Source: Brassica napus
Lineage: Eukaryota > Streptophyta > Magnoliopsida > Brassicales > Brassicaceae
Assembly (NCBI RefSeq): GCF_020379485.1
Contig: NW_026016728.1
Coordinates: forward strand, 33,844-97,843
Direction: 5' to 3'
Length of the DNA: 64,000 nt
Part shown: one piece after another, positions 42,111-53,417 of the stretch
Numbering within the stretch: position 1 is the stretch's first letter
Layout: each line of letters opens with the position of its first letter
Notes under the pieces: generated by a model
The model's input: only the letters and a program-made list of their open reading frames with translations
Told to the model about the DNA's origin: nothing
Databases searched by the model: none
Position numbers and translations under genes: made by a program

Positions 42111-44152
42111 CATTAGAACTTGGTTCCAGCTTCCACTAAGCTCAAAGCTCACTCCCATGCCATTTCCAAACCAAGAAGAAGCTTCATGTTCATTTGGCTG
42201 TTCAACCTCTTCAAGAAGAAGGTGTGCTCATCAATGGCATCCAGAAGCTGTTCTTGGTCGTTCTCCACTCTCTCATGGTCGTCCTGAAGAAAGAAGGCCA
42301 TTGGAAGCACGTCCAGGCCATTCCCATTCACTGTCCAAGAAGAAAGGTGAAAGCTTTCAACTTGTACCTGGTATGGCGACTCAAAAATGAAGAGAGGAGG
42401 TGTCTTAGGCATGGTGGGTTCAAGAGAAAGGTCCATGAAAGAAGGAGATGTAGGAGTTGACACCAACAGCTCGGATCTTCCCATGTACTAAGGAGTTTCA
42501 AGGAACTAACACTAGTTCCTTGGCTGTAAGGAAATCTCTTTCTCTTGTATAAAGCTTGAGTGTATGAACAGGTTGTGATGTTGTGATGTGACTGGAAACC
42601 TGAGGATTGTTTAAAAGATTGCTAAAATGAAGTTGCTTTAGAATCTGTCCCAGGATACTTTAAGAGTCTTGTTTGGGTATTGAAATTGTTTAGTATGCTT
42701 AGCTCTGGTTCATAGTGATGCTTGTTGTGATTAATTAAATCTGCTTGCATACATGGAGTGAAACCGAATTTAAAGCTGTTGCATATAGTCTTGTGGCTGT
42801 CTTACATTGAAGTATTAGATTCATGTCTAAGTACTGAGTAAAGAAGCTCTTAAGAGTGCCTAAGTAACTTGTCTTGAATCTGTTAGGATCTTACTTGTAC
42901 TTAGAGATTTAGCTTGCAAAGAATAGAACTTGATAATGCCTTGTGTCTATCTGTTGCATTGCTTGTGATATTGGGAATCAAACTTGATAATTTATTAATC
43001 AAGATTTGACATCAATACTATTGAAAAATGGTTAAATGCTTAATGTCGGTTCTAAATTAACTTGTCTTGTTAAGATGATAGATTATATTATCTAATCATG
43101 CTTGCTTTCATGAGTTAGAAACTGATTAAGATTAATGCATACTGCCTTGTATTGTTGCATTTAGATTAAAATCTAAGTTGCATAAAATTGCCTAAATACT
43201 TTGACTTGAATCTGATAAGGTCTTGCTTAGTATTTAGAGAATGGTTGCTTGCATAGATAAGAACTTGACATTGTCTTGATTCTATCTAATGTTATAAAGC
43301 TTGAGACATTGGTGATCAAACTTGATGAAGTCAAGGATTGATCCCAATGCAATTATGACTTATCTTTGCTAGAGTTTGAGTGATGTTTCAGGTTCACAAA
43401 AGGTGTTCCTAGTTCATCATCAAATCCGAGTTGAAAGAGAAAGTATGGTGTCCATTGTGTGTGCAATGGAGAGTTATTACAAGAAGGGTGAAGCGCAGAT
43501 GGTTGTAAAACCCACTTGAAGCTCACTGGTCTTCCTCTTACCACTGCAAGTAACTGAAGAAGAAGCCAACCGGGTCTAGGCAGTGGCGTGCCTATTCAAG
43601 AGGGTGCTCAAACTAAGACAGAGCACTCTTGGCTGTGTGAAGAAGAAGGCTACTCTATCAAGGCGGCTTCTATTGTGAGGTGATTGAAGAAGTAGCTGAC
43701 GCATCCACAAGCATTCCATCATGGTGGTGAATTCAGAAGGATGATTGCAATAAGAGAAGAAGAAGAAGTGAGGATTCAAGTGGTAACTTTGAGAACCACT
43801 CCTCATCATCTTAAACAAGGGAGTAAACCTAATCTCATCTGTCTTAATATGTCTTGATAGGTTTATCTCCTGATTATACTATGTGCTTTCCCTAATTCCA
43901 TTAAGAGTTTATAGCTTCTAGTAGAATGTCTAGACTAATTGCACTGAAATTGTTTTGCTGCTGCATTGTCTTATTGATAGTAAGTAATGTCTAGAGTCCC
44001 ATAATCTCATGTTCTGTTTATTGCATTGTCTTGGGTGTTGTCATAGCTTGAATCATCATGAATGTGTTGTAGAATTGAGTAGAATGTCTCTACTGCTTGC
44101 ATCATGATTGATAAGTTATTCTGCATACATAAGCATATCTCATACTGTCTAA
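42111..44152 (+). other. L2 internal region, first half
   Basis: Non-coding. It matches L1 8000-10030 with a few percent substitutions. It includes the multi-frame open segment 42149-42484 (see L1 8041-8349) and the duplicated modules. No other coding signal. Confidence 0.8.
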
Positions 44153-44349
44153 CACTACAAGAAAAATGAGTTTTAATAGCACACCGGAATAGCATTTTTT
44201 ACGATTATGCTATAGTTGACATACCCGTTAGTTTTAGATAGCGTTTGTATATTTGGAAACGCTATGATAGAGCCGTATATTTGCAAACGCTATGATAACA
44301 TATGGTTTTATATGTATCACTTGGTTTTGATAGCAAAACATGATTAAAA

Positions 44350-44850
44350 ACGCTATATTTGGTTTTTAAATCCCTAAACCCTAAAACAAGTTTTTAAACC
44401 CTAAACTCTAAATACAAATTTTAAACTCTATTTTTAACACCAAATCTTAAATTTAACTTCAAATGTTAGATATAAACTCAAAAATTAATCATTTCCAAAA
44501 TTTTATCTCAAATCTTAAAATCAATATTCCAAACCTTTAACTTTTAAACCCTATACTCATACATTTATTCGAACCTTCAAATTTTAAATATAAAGTAATT
44601 AAAAAAATCTCAAACACTAAATAAAAATTCCAAAAATTATTTATTTTTCAAAAATTAATATTAAATCAATACTCTAAACCTTTAATCCTCAAACCCTATA
44701 CTCAAACCTTTATTCCAAACTCATACTTTAAATCTAAAATCTAAAAACAAACTTTTCAAACCCTACACTCGAACATTTAAACCTTTAAACTAATTTCATT
44801 TACTTATACTCTTTTACTTTAAACCTTTAAACTAATTTCATATTACAGTT
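44350..44850. other. AT-rich interior of T1 with degenerate CCCTAAA words
   Basis: Low-complexity AT-rich sequence with scattered CCCTAAA and AACCCTA words (for example near 44372-44405). It is non-coding and far too irregular to be telomeric DNA. Confidence 0.6.
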
Positions 44851-45039
44851 TAAAAATTTTGGACTTGGACTAATGGTTATATACGAACCACACGATCTTC
44901 TTTTGGATCTAAAGTTAGTGATCCACTAACTGTTTTCTGATTGGTAAATGTAGGGTGACAAAGATCACTACTTTCAGCCTTTGATAAATATTGATCCAAC
45001 GGCCACAATTAATTAATTAATTTTGCTAATTTATTTCTG

Positions 45040-45710
45040 CCTCAGATTTTTTGTTCTTTCCTTTCTATTTTGTTCTTCTTCCCTACGCCATCAACATATC
45101 TCTTTTTCTTTTCTGTATCTGTGCACATCTTTCTTTCTTATTCTCTAAACCACCACCACCACCGTCTCTTCTTATTCCTCTTGTTCAAATGGCGGTGGAC
45201 TCCAAAGAAGGAAGGATGAGAAGACAACATGGTCGAGATCTGGAAATCCAAGTGTAGGAGAGCTTTCTCAAGAAGTGTCGCGCAGGTCTTCAATCTACAC
45301 AGAAACTTTAATATGTTGCTTCTCCATTGCTCATCGATCCAGAAACAGGTAGAAATCAATATAGATCTGAAATCGATTTCTAGGGCTTAGAACTGATTAA
45401 ATCGTTTTTTTTTATTAGTTGGAGAGCTTGCTGTCTATAGTTGGTGGAGTATGGTCAGTGAATAGAAAATCTTGAAGCTTGAGACAACGGTGCGCGGAGA
45501 GGATAGATAAGCCAGAGACGAACTTGACGGTGTTGTAGGGGATGAGCTTGGCAGTGGTGAGCCGAAGACGAGCTCGACGACAGTGAGTGGGAAGAGCCAG
45601 GGTGATTCCGTCGTCGTCTCCGACGAAGAGAGACGCGAGGGCTTTGTTGTCACAGCGAATGGTGGTTGACGGCGGAGTTAAGAAGCTTCAAAGCGGCATG
45701 GTTTTATTAT
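45040..45710. other. Gene-like fragment in T1, possibly captured
   Basis: This stretch is less AT-rich than the rest of T1. It has a pyrimidine-rich leader-like part, an ATG at 45189 followed by 22 codons (MAVDSKEGRMRRQHG), and a possible GT-AG intron at 45349-45418 (CAG before GTAGAAATC; a T run before ATTAG). Downstream GC-richer sequence is open on the minus strand (45653-45435, Ser/Thr/Pro-rich). I recognise no protein. It could be a transduplicated host exon or just ordinary T1 interior. Confidence 0.35.
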
Positions 45711-46072
45711 TAGGTTTAGTTAGCAAATAGGTTTAGGTCTAAGCTTGGTTTAGTTTTGGTTTATTTTTTTATATGTAAACCGTTTTTAGTTTATGAAAAA
45801 TTCAATTTAAAATATTTAAAATATTTTTTTTATTTTTTTTTTAATTTTTCAATAATGTAATAATAACAATAAAAGCACGCTATTAAAGAATATTTAATTG
45901 CATACAAAAAAGTGCTATTATATCGGAAGAAAAGATAGCAGAGCATAAAACCGTTATGTAATGTCTTTTATCTATTATGACGGGCGATGATACAGCGCTT
46001 CAAAAACCGCTATAGTATCGTTATATAGCGTTATTCGTCCGCTATTAAAACGCATTTTTCTTGTAGTGTAAG

Positions 46073-47893
46073 TTCAATCCTAGTGTTATCTGATGCTATT
46101 GCCTATGTCTAATCCATCAATAAAAGTCTTGCATCAATTAGAAATTGTCTAAGGTGCTTGCATCATTGGTTCTGATTGAAACTGTTGTGCAGAGCTTTAA
46201 ATATTACTCATGGATTGAACCTGTTGCTTCATATAGCTAATGCTTTAAGATTGTGCATTCATGTAGTAATGCATTTAAAAAATGAGCCTACATTGCAAAT
46301 GTACTGATGTAAGCTTGCATTGCATTTAGAGAAATTAAAATCTGCTTGTTAGCATCTAATGTCTTGTAGGATTTAGAAGTATGTCTAAGCTACTTGAATC
46401 ATTGGCCTTAATAAATCTAGTAAGCATAAGCATGAATTGAGTCACGCTTGTTGCCTTGATTGCATAAAGAATCATCTAGTCTTGTGTTCATTTGGATTGA
46501 ATCTGTTTCATTCATATAGTTAGTGTGTAACCTAATGCATTCATCTATTGTTGCATTTAAAAAATAAACTGAATTGAAAGCATACATTGAGATCAGTATA
46601 TTGTTGAAAGCATACATTGTCTTTTCATATTCTTGTCTTGATTGTCTAGCTTGTTTCAAGTATCATATATTATTGTGGCATTGGTGATCAAACAGGATGG
46701 ATGATCTTGGTTTGATTCCAATGGGATGATCTGATCTTGCATTGAGTTGTGGTGGTGTTAGGTACACAAGGGAAGTGATACATGTAACTCGCCATCAACC
46801 AAGAATGTAGAGCCAAAGGTCTTGTGCCATTACATATCATCACTTGGACATGTTAGTCCATAATCTACAGGAAGTGTAGTGTGATTGATTATGCAATGAG
46901 AGATGGCCATTGCATAATACCATTGGACATATCTAGTCCTTAGTCTACAGGAAGTGTAGCATGGGTCATTATGCAATGAGAGATGTGTCTTGTGAGACTC
47001 TCTATGGTGATTCAAACACCCTAATTCCTGGTTAAGGAAGAGAGAAAACTCACAAGAAGAAAGCTATCATAAAAGATGATAGTTATTAGACCATGGAGAT
47101 GCATAGGATCATCACAAGCTTAGCTCCTTCTAGTCTTGGTTCTAAGCTTGAGGGGGAGTCTTAATGCATATGATCCATGGTCAGTAACAAGTCTTTGCAA
47201 AAGGATTCTACAAGGATCATCAACCGGACCAAGATAGTGGCGTGTCTAGGCAAGAGGCTGTTCAGAGCAGTCTTGGCGAGTGAGGAAGAAGGCTTTCCAT
47301 CAATGCGGCTTCAATGAGAGGTGATTGAGGAGAAGCTGATGAATCCAAGAATCCATTCTGCCTTTCCAAGAAGTTGGTGATGCCATGAAGATGGTGCATT
47401 GGCCGAGTTAGGAAACTCACAAAAAAAAAAACACAAGGGAAGTTCCCTTAGACTTTTAAAACCTTTTCTTTCATCTTATTCATTGCTTGTACTTGAAAAG
47501 ATACTTAAAATGATTATGATTGAATTGTGAGATTGTGTGCATCAAGTGTGATGCAGGATATTCATTTTCTTGGTTTTGATAGGTATTGATGCACCTTTGG
47601 GATAATGTATCAGGTACTGATAGGTACTGATGCTCACTAGTGTTTTGAAGATGATCTGGTCGTGTCCTAGCTTCTCTAAGATGGCTGAGAAGTCAGTTGA
47701 GAGGGGGAGACTTCAAACCGGTTCCATGAAGAGGTGAAGCTGAAGTGTGAAGTGTTAAGTGTGCGCAAAGCTGTGAAGAGTTTCTGCACCTGTTAGGCCT
47801 TGATCCAGAGCTTCTTGTGTCCAACCACATTGGTTCTAAGGCACAAGAGCTCACTGGCCAATCCCTAGGCTTTGGAGAGCTCTACTCTTTTTC
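46073..47893 (+). other. L2 internal region, second half
   Basis: Non-coding, colinear with L1 10030-12005. It carries the three-way-junction pair (46828-46978) and a single copy of the block duplicated in L1 at 11649-11880. Confidence 0.8.
46828..46978 (+). other. Tandem three-way-junction RNA folds in L2
   Basis: Unit 1 at 46828-46898, unit 2 at 46908-46978, the same architecture as L1 10825-10975. The inner hairpins are unchanged. Outer arms are exact in unit 2; unit 1 has one mismatch (CATTACATA against TATGCAATG). Confidence 0.62.
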
Positions 47894-48005
47894 CCTTGCA
47901 AGGTTTTGTCCCAATGGGTTTTTCCTTGTAAGGTTTTTAATGAGGGAGACTCTTCAGAGTTCCAAGCTTGGCTTAGGATCTCCTAAAGTCAAGCTTGAGG
48001 GGGAG
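47894..48005 (+). other. L2 3' double-hairpin element and polypurine tract
   Basis: Hairpin 1 at 47894-47933 (CCTTGCAAGG / CCTTGTAAGG). Hairpin 2 at 47963-47997 (CAAGCTTGGCT / AGTCAAGCTTG, with inner TAGGA/TCCTA). Polypurine tract 47998-48005. Confidence 0.85.
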
Positions 48006-48964
48006 TTTTGAACTGAAGAGAAGATAGAGCTTGTACAATAATAGGGCAAGCTCTAGAAGATGTCAAGAAGAGTTCAATCAAGCTTCAGAAGTGTTCTGAA
48101 GTAGTTATCTTGGGAAGTTAAGTCTAGGGAAGACTTAGACTGATCATGTGAAGGCTTTGGAGGAGTTAGAGAGAAGATGGTCCAAGGTGCAATTATAGGG
48201 CGGCCTTGTACGGCCTGGTACGGCCAAAGGCGAACCAAAGAAGATGGTGGATCGACCAAAGAAGTGAGAAAGAGTGTTGGGCAAATATAGGGCGAGTGGT
48301 ACGGACAGGAGGTCCGTACCATCGACCGTACTGCCAATCATCTCGCCCACACATCCGGTTTAAGCAATGTTGAAGAAGTGCAAAGTCTGGGCGTGTTTAT
48401 CTTGGCTTTGAGGACCGTTGGGAGCTACATGAAACAAAGGAAATATCCCTTAGGATCAGAGTGATCCAAGAGACAGGCTGGAAAGAGAAAAGCACTTTAC
48501 CTTTCCAGCCACCTTTCCACATGAGTCCATCTTAGCCTTTCATTCAAAATGGATCAATCCCACCTTCCATTCAGTCAAGGCACTACCACAATTTCCAGCT
48601 AGCATCAAGACCAGTCTACTCTCATCCTAGCCATCCATTCTATCATTTATTTACAACCTTAGGATGTAGGGTTTATGAGTGTAATGTAAAGGCATATAAA
48701 AGCCTTGTATATGTGATTGTAAACACTTAAGTGAGTAAGGGGGTTTCCCTTCTCCTTCTCTAATCTGAAACACTTTCTCTTAGTCTCTCTAGTCTCTCAT
48801 CCTGAATCTCTATACACGTTCTCAGTCTTGTTACTAATCTCTTAAACACTTAGACACACAAACACTCATTAAACTTCCTTTCTCTCAAATCGCTTCCAAG
48901 CTCTCTCTCTTTACCCATTTGGGTTTCATACACACATACAACCTGAGTACTCTTAAATCTCATA
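48006..48964 (+). repeat. L2 3' LTR
   Basis: 959 bp. The first dinucleotide is mutated to TT (TTTTGAACTG). GTAC-core sites at 48206-48332. Confidence 0.93.
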
Positions 48965-48968
48965 AGGG

Positions 48969-51900
48969 GTGACTAAGGGAGATCTCTATATGCTTGAAGA
49001 ACTCACTTCTGTTCCTGATTATAGTTGCTCGTTTACTTCTGCTTCTTTGTTGAATAAAAATGTATTGTGGCATGCTAGAGTAGGACACCCTCATGTTAAA
49101 GCTTTGAACTTAATGGTACCAGGTGTTGTGTTTGAGAACAAAGATTGTGAAGCTTGTATTTTAGGCAAGCATTGTAGAACTGTGTTTCAAAAGTCTACTA
49201 CCGTTTATGATAATTGCTTTGATCTAATTCATTCAGATGTGTGGACTGCTCCTTGCTTATCTAGAGATAGTTATAAGTACTTTGTCACATTCATTGATGA
49301 AAAATCCAACTACACCTGGTTAACCTTAATTCAGACCAAAGATAGGGTACTTGATGCATTTAGGAACTTTCAAACTTATGTAACTAACCATTATCATGCT
49401 AAGATTAAAATTTTGAGATCAGATAATGGAGGAGAGTACACAAGTCATGCATTCAAGCAACACTTATCACAGCATGGGATCCTACATCAAACAAGCTGTC
49501 CGTATACTCCACAGCAAAATGGAGTGGCTGAGAGGAAGAATAGGCACCTCATGGAAGTGGCAAGGTCTCTTATGTTTCAGAGTAATGTTCCAAAGAGATT
49601 TTGGAGTGATGCGGTTGCCACTGCTTGTTACTTGATCAACAGAACTCTAACCAAGGTTCTGAATGAGAAGGCTCCATTTGAAGTTCTGAACAGGTACAAA
49701 CCAGCACTTGATTACTTGCGAGTCTTTGGATGCCTATGCTTTGTGCTCAAACCAGGAGAGATGATCAACAAGCTAGACGCAAGAAGTACTAAGGCTGTGT
49801 TCATAGGATACTCAGCTACACAGAAAGGATACAATTGCTATGATCCTATAGCAAGGAGAGTACTTGTATCTAGAGATGTGAAGTTCTTGGAAGATAGAGG
49901 ATACTATGAAGAAAAGAACCAAGAAGACCTGAAGGACTTAACATCAGACAAGGCCACCACCTTGCGGATCATCCTTGAAGGTCTTGGAATCAGTACATCC
50001 CAGGATCCAAGGAATCACGCAACTACACCTCCTGAAGTTGGTTCACCATCCCACCTTGATCATGAGGGAGGAGTGGAGCATGAGGAACCCATGCAAGAGG
50101 CTAACCAGGATGAAGGAGGAGTAGAGAATGAAGGAGAAGAGAGCATAGGCTCTGATGGTCATGGTCATGATCATGGTGTGAGGCAAACACCTTCTCAAGA
50201 TGAAGTGGTAGAAGAACAACAGGAAGAAGAACCGGTTGTGCAGCCACTAAGAAGGAGCACAAGGATAAGGAAGGATCCTTCTAGCTGGGTAAACACGAGA
50301 GTGTACTACAATGCCCAAGCTGTGGAGCATCCTTCTCAAGCCGTGTGCTCCTTTGCTCAATATCCAGAAGAACATTGTGCCTTCATGGTTAACTTGGATG
50401 AGAACTACATCCCAAGAAGCTATGAAGAAGCAATCATGGATAAAGAATGGAAGGAATCAGTTGGAGCTGAGGCAGGAGCTATGATCAAGAATGATACATG
50501 GTACGAGAGTGAGTTACCAAAAGGGAAGAAGGCTGTGACCAGTAGATGGATATTCACAATCAAGTACAAAGCGGATGGAAAGATTGAGAGGAAGAAGTCA
50601 AGGCTAGTTGCAAGAGGTTTCACTCAAACTTATGGAGAAGATTACATAGAAACCTTTGCACCAGTAGCTAAACTACACACAATCCGGATTGTACTAAGCT
50701 TGGCTGTGAATCTTGGATGGGGGTTATGGCAAATGGATGTGAAGAATGCGTTTCTACAAGGTGAACTTGAGGATGAAGTGTATATGCATCCACCTCCAGG
50801 CCTTGAACACTTAGTGAAGAGAGGGAATGTGTTAAGACTGAAGAAAGCTATCTATGGGCTGAAGCAGTCACCAAGAGCTTGGTACAACAAGTTGAGCACT
50901 ACTCTGAATGGCCGAGGCTTCAAGAAGTCTGAACTAGATCACACCCTCTTCACACTCACGACTCCCTCAGGTATGATTGCACTCCTTGTGTATGTTGATG
51001 ATATCATTATCACAGGGAGTGATAAGGAAGGTATCATAGCAACCAAGGAGTTTCTTAAATCCATGTTTGAGATTAAAGACTTGGGAGAAATGAAATACTT
51101 TTTTGGAATTGAGATATGTAGATCCAAGGAAGGTTTGTTCATGTCCCAAAGGAAGTATACACTTGATCTTTTGAAAGGTGCAGGTGCTTATGGAGGCAAG
51201 ACAGCAAGGATGCCTATGGAGGATGGCTACAAAGTCCCACGAGAGGGGGAGATTGAAGACAGCAAACCTTATCAGGATCCTAAACTCTATAGAAAACTAG
51301 TTGGCAAATTTATTTATCTTACTATAACTAGACCTGACATTTGTTTTGCTGTGAATCAGGTGAGTCAACACATGCAAGTGCCTAAGGAACATCATTGGCG
51401 CATGGTGGAGAGGATCTTGATGTATCTCAACGGCTCACCTGATCAAGGAGTATGGATGGGCTGCAATGGAAGCACTGAAGTGGTGGGATACTGTGATGCG
51501 GATTGGGCTGGTGATAGAGCAGACAGGAGATCAACCACAGGCTATTGCACATTCATTGGAGGCAACTTGGTGACTTGGAAGAGTAAGAAGCAGAAGCTGA
51601 GTATAGAGCAATGCTGAAGCTCACCAACGAGTTAGTGCAGAAGCTGAGTATAGAGCAATGCTGAAGCTCACCAACGAGTTAGTATGGATCAAAGGCATCT
51701 TGAAGCATTTGGAGATTGATCAAGCCACGCCAATGACCATGCATTGTGACAACCAAGCCGCCATTCACATTGCCTCCAACTCGGTGTTCTATGAGAGTAC
51801 CAAGCACATTGAAGTTGATTGTCACAAGGTGAGGCAGATGATCATCCTAGGAGTCATCTTGCCATGCTACACAAGGAGTGAAGATCAGTTAGCGGATGTG

Positions 51901-51984
51901 TTTACCAAGGCTGCAAGACAGAAGACAATGGAGTCCATTCACATCAGGTTGGGCCTCATTGATCTTGGGAAGAGAAGGAGCTAA
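48969..51984 (+). pseudogene. C8 gag-pol, part after L2, RNase H damaged
   Basis: Continues from 41133: VTKGDLYML, integrase zinc finger (HARVGHPH ... [10 protein letters not shown]), [22 protein letters not shown], acidic linker, RT with YVDD (50992-51003) and RNase H DADWAGD. At 51597 the expected segment with the catalytic SSAEAEYRA motif is replaced: 25 nt are missing and a 47-nt unit (51597-51643) is followed by a second copy of its first 40 nt (51644-51683), net +22 nt. The frame ends at 51617; the remaining RNase H C-terminus is open from 51658 to the stop at 51984. From about 50280 on it is nearly identical to C7. Confidence 0.92.
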
Positions 51985-52016
51985 TCCCCTTAGCTGCAAG
52001 GTCTTTACTCTTTTTC

Positions 52017-52124
52017 CCTCATCAAAGTTTTATCCCATTGGGTTTTCTTTGGTGAGGTTTTTAATGAGGAAGATCTTGTGGCTTTCCAAGCTTAGACTTT
52101 CACAAAGCTAAGCTTGAGGGGGAG
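52017..52124 (+). other. C8 3' double-hairpin element and polypurine tract
   Basis: Hairpin 1 at 52017-52057 (CCTCATCAAAG / CTTTGGTGAGG, 11 bp fully paired). Hairpin 2 at 52087-52116 (CAAGCTTAG, bulge, CTTT, loop CAC, AAAG, CTAAGCTTG). Polypurine tract 52117-52124. Confidence 0.87.
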
Positions 52125-52687
52125 TGTTGAGTTGAGTTAAGCATATAAGTAAGAAGAGAAGAGGGGTTGAGGAGATGAAGAGATGAGGCAGAGTGGAGTT
52201 TAGAGAGAGCATGGTACGGACGTCCGTACAAGGCCGTACAAGCCGTACAGTCCGTACCATCCAAGCCTCGACCAAGACTTACCGTGCATTGCCCAAGTGA
52301 AATGGTAAACGCGGAAGAGTTACTCAAGAGGATAAGGATCAGAACGTTGAGAGGATAAGGGAAGAGCATGCCAGGCTGTGACAGGCTGTAAAGAGAGGAA
52401 GCATGCGAGTCCCCTCATCCGTCCATCCCTAAAGCAACCTTTGACTCCACATGCTTCAATAGTGCCCATTTCGAGTCTTGGAAACCCTTGTAGCTCTCTT
52501 ATAAATATGTAACCTCACTCATTAATAAGATTATGCAGTTTGAGTCTCTCTAATCTCTTAGACACTATGGTTCTCTCTTAGACTCTAAACGGCTCTATCT
52601 AGTCTCTTAATCTTTCACAAACTTCTCTTAATCACTTCTTAAACACTCTCTTTATTCTGATTACTCTAAGGATCTCTTAATCTCATA
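52125..52687 (+). repeat. C8 3' LTR
   Basis: 563 bp, no difference seen from 38836-39398. Contains the GTAC cluster (52213-52258). Confidence 0.95.
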
Positions 52688-52692
52688 AGAAC

Positions 52693-52873
52693 AAAGCACA
52701 TAGAGGTGGATTGTCATAAGGTGAGGCAGATGATTATCCTAGGAGTGATTCTGCCATGTTATACAAGAAGTGAAGATCAGCTTGCAGATGTGTTTACCAA
52801 GCCAGCAAGATTGAAGACAATGGAGTCCATACTATCCAGGCTTGGACTCATTGATCTTACTCCCAGGAGCTGA
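52693..52873 (+). pseudogene. C4 pol piece 4: RNase H C-terminus
   Basis: KHIEVDCHKVRQMIILGV ... SRLGLIDLTPRS then stop at 52873. It joins VFHERT at 38835 exactly when C8 and one AGAAC are removed. Confidence 0.9.
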
Positions 52874-52905
52874 GCCCCTTAACCATGAAGTCTCCACTCT
52901 TTTTC

Positions 52906-53015
52906 CCTCATCAAAGTTTTATCCCAATGGGTTTTCTTTGGTGAGGTTTTTAATGAGGGAGGTCTTCATGGTTTCCAAGCTTGACTTGTTCCACATGGTC
53001 AAGCTTGAGGGGGAG
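52906..53015 (+). other. C4 3' double-hairpin element and polypurine tract
   Basis: Hairpin 1 at 52906-52946 (CCTCATCAAAG / CTTTGGTGAGG). Hairpin 2 at 52976-53007 (CAAGCTTGAC / GTCAAGCTTG). Polypurine tract 53008-53015. Confidence 0.86.
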
Positions 53016-53417
53016 TGTTGAGATGGGGTAATAAAGAGAGGAGACATTGATAGAGAAAGAGGATTGAGGCATACAGTAACTTTGGAGTTTTACCACAGTA
53101 ACTTTAGTTTTACTGTGATAACTCAGTTAAAGCTTGGAAAGTGATCTTGCTTCACTTTGGAGAGTTACCCACGACCAAGGAGCTCTTGGATAAGGAAGGA
53201 GCAGTCTGGATAAGGTTTCCTCAAGCTAGAGAGGCTGGAGACAGGCTGTAAAGTAGACAGCATCTAGTAAAAGATGCCAAAGGGATCAAGCATGTGAAGA
53301 CTCCCATTGGATGCTTTTGGATGGCTCTCTTTGACTACACATGCTCTGAATCTCTTTCTTATCTTATGATTTCGAAATGTATTGTCTCTCTCACATAAAT
53401 ATGTTGTAAACCTCATC
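53016..53417 (+). repeat. C4 3' LTR, truncated at the satellite
   Basis: About 400 bp beginning TGTTGAGATG. U3 has GTTAC-type repeats (about 53075-53125) and the TTTGACTACACATGC block (about 53330-53344). TATA-like ATAAATATG at about 53394-53402. It breaks off in the leader of R (AAACCTCATC), where the C1 LTR continues with TTTAATAATTAATGG. Satellite follows without a target duplication. Confidence 0.9.

Larger units (their letters stand above)
44153..46069. mobile_element. T1: non-autonomous CACTA (En/Spm-type) DNA transposon in L2
   Basis: 1917 bp with inverted ends. Left CACTACAAGAAAAATGAG, right (reverse complement) CACTACAAGAAAAATGCG; the match continues through GTTTTAATAGC, about 27 of 28. 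The 3-bp target duplication TAA is at 44150-44152 and 46070-46072. L1 at about 10030 has the empty site (GTCTAAGTTC). Subterminal repeats with ATAGCG/CGCTAT are dense at both ends, as is usual for the group. No transposase frame, so it depends on an autonomous CACTA element. Confidence 0.95.
41134..48964 (+). mobile_element. L2: second LARD-type element, inside C8
   Basis: LTRs of 959 bp (41134-42092, 48006-48964) differ at seven positions by eye. Flanks AGGGA (41129-41133) and AGGGG (48965-48969) are the target duplication with one change. The internal region is colinear with L1 but interrupted by T1 (44153-46069). It has PBS, hairpins and polypurine tract, and no gag or pol. Its U3 differs strongly from L1 in the middle, while R/U5 and the internal region are nearly the same. 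Confidence 0.92.
38836..52687 (+). mobile_element. C8: Ty1/copia element in C4, carrying L2
   Basis: LTRs of 563 bp (38836-39398, 52125-52687) are identical as far as I can read. PBS 39399-39416, polypurine tract 52117-52124, target duplication AGAAC (38831-38835, 52688-52692); excision rejoins the C4 RNase H codons. L2 (41134-48964) splits gag-pol. Without L2 the element would be about 6.0 kb. An RNase H rearrangement at 51597-51683 inactivates it. Its 3' half is almost the same as C7 while its 5' half and LTR are not. Confidence 0.94.
18690..53417 (+). mobile_element. C4: old plus-strand Ty1/copia host element, in five pieces
   Basis: Pieces are 18690-18770, 29863-31135, 37243-38835, 52693-53015 (end of pol, hairpins, polypurine tract) and 3' LTR 53016-53417. 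Insertions of C5, C7 and C8 separate them, each with a 5-bp target duplication (ATCTA, CCGGC, AGAAC). Removing each insert with one target copy joins codons in frame. The 5' half (5' LTR, gag, most of protease) is missing left of C3. The 3' LTR is cut where the satellite begins. It is the oldest element of the nest, though pol shows only one frameshift (30740-30762). Confidence 0.92.

Noticed and set aside
44360..44410. Interstitial telomere repeat (CCCTAAA words) in T1
   Set aside because: Only a couple of exact heptamers in irregular AT-rich sequence; no tandem register.
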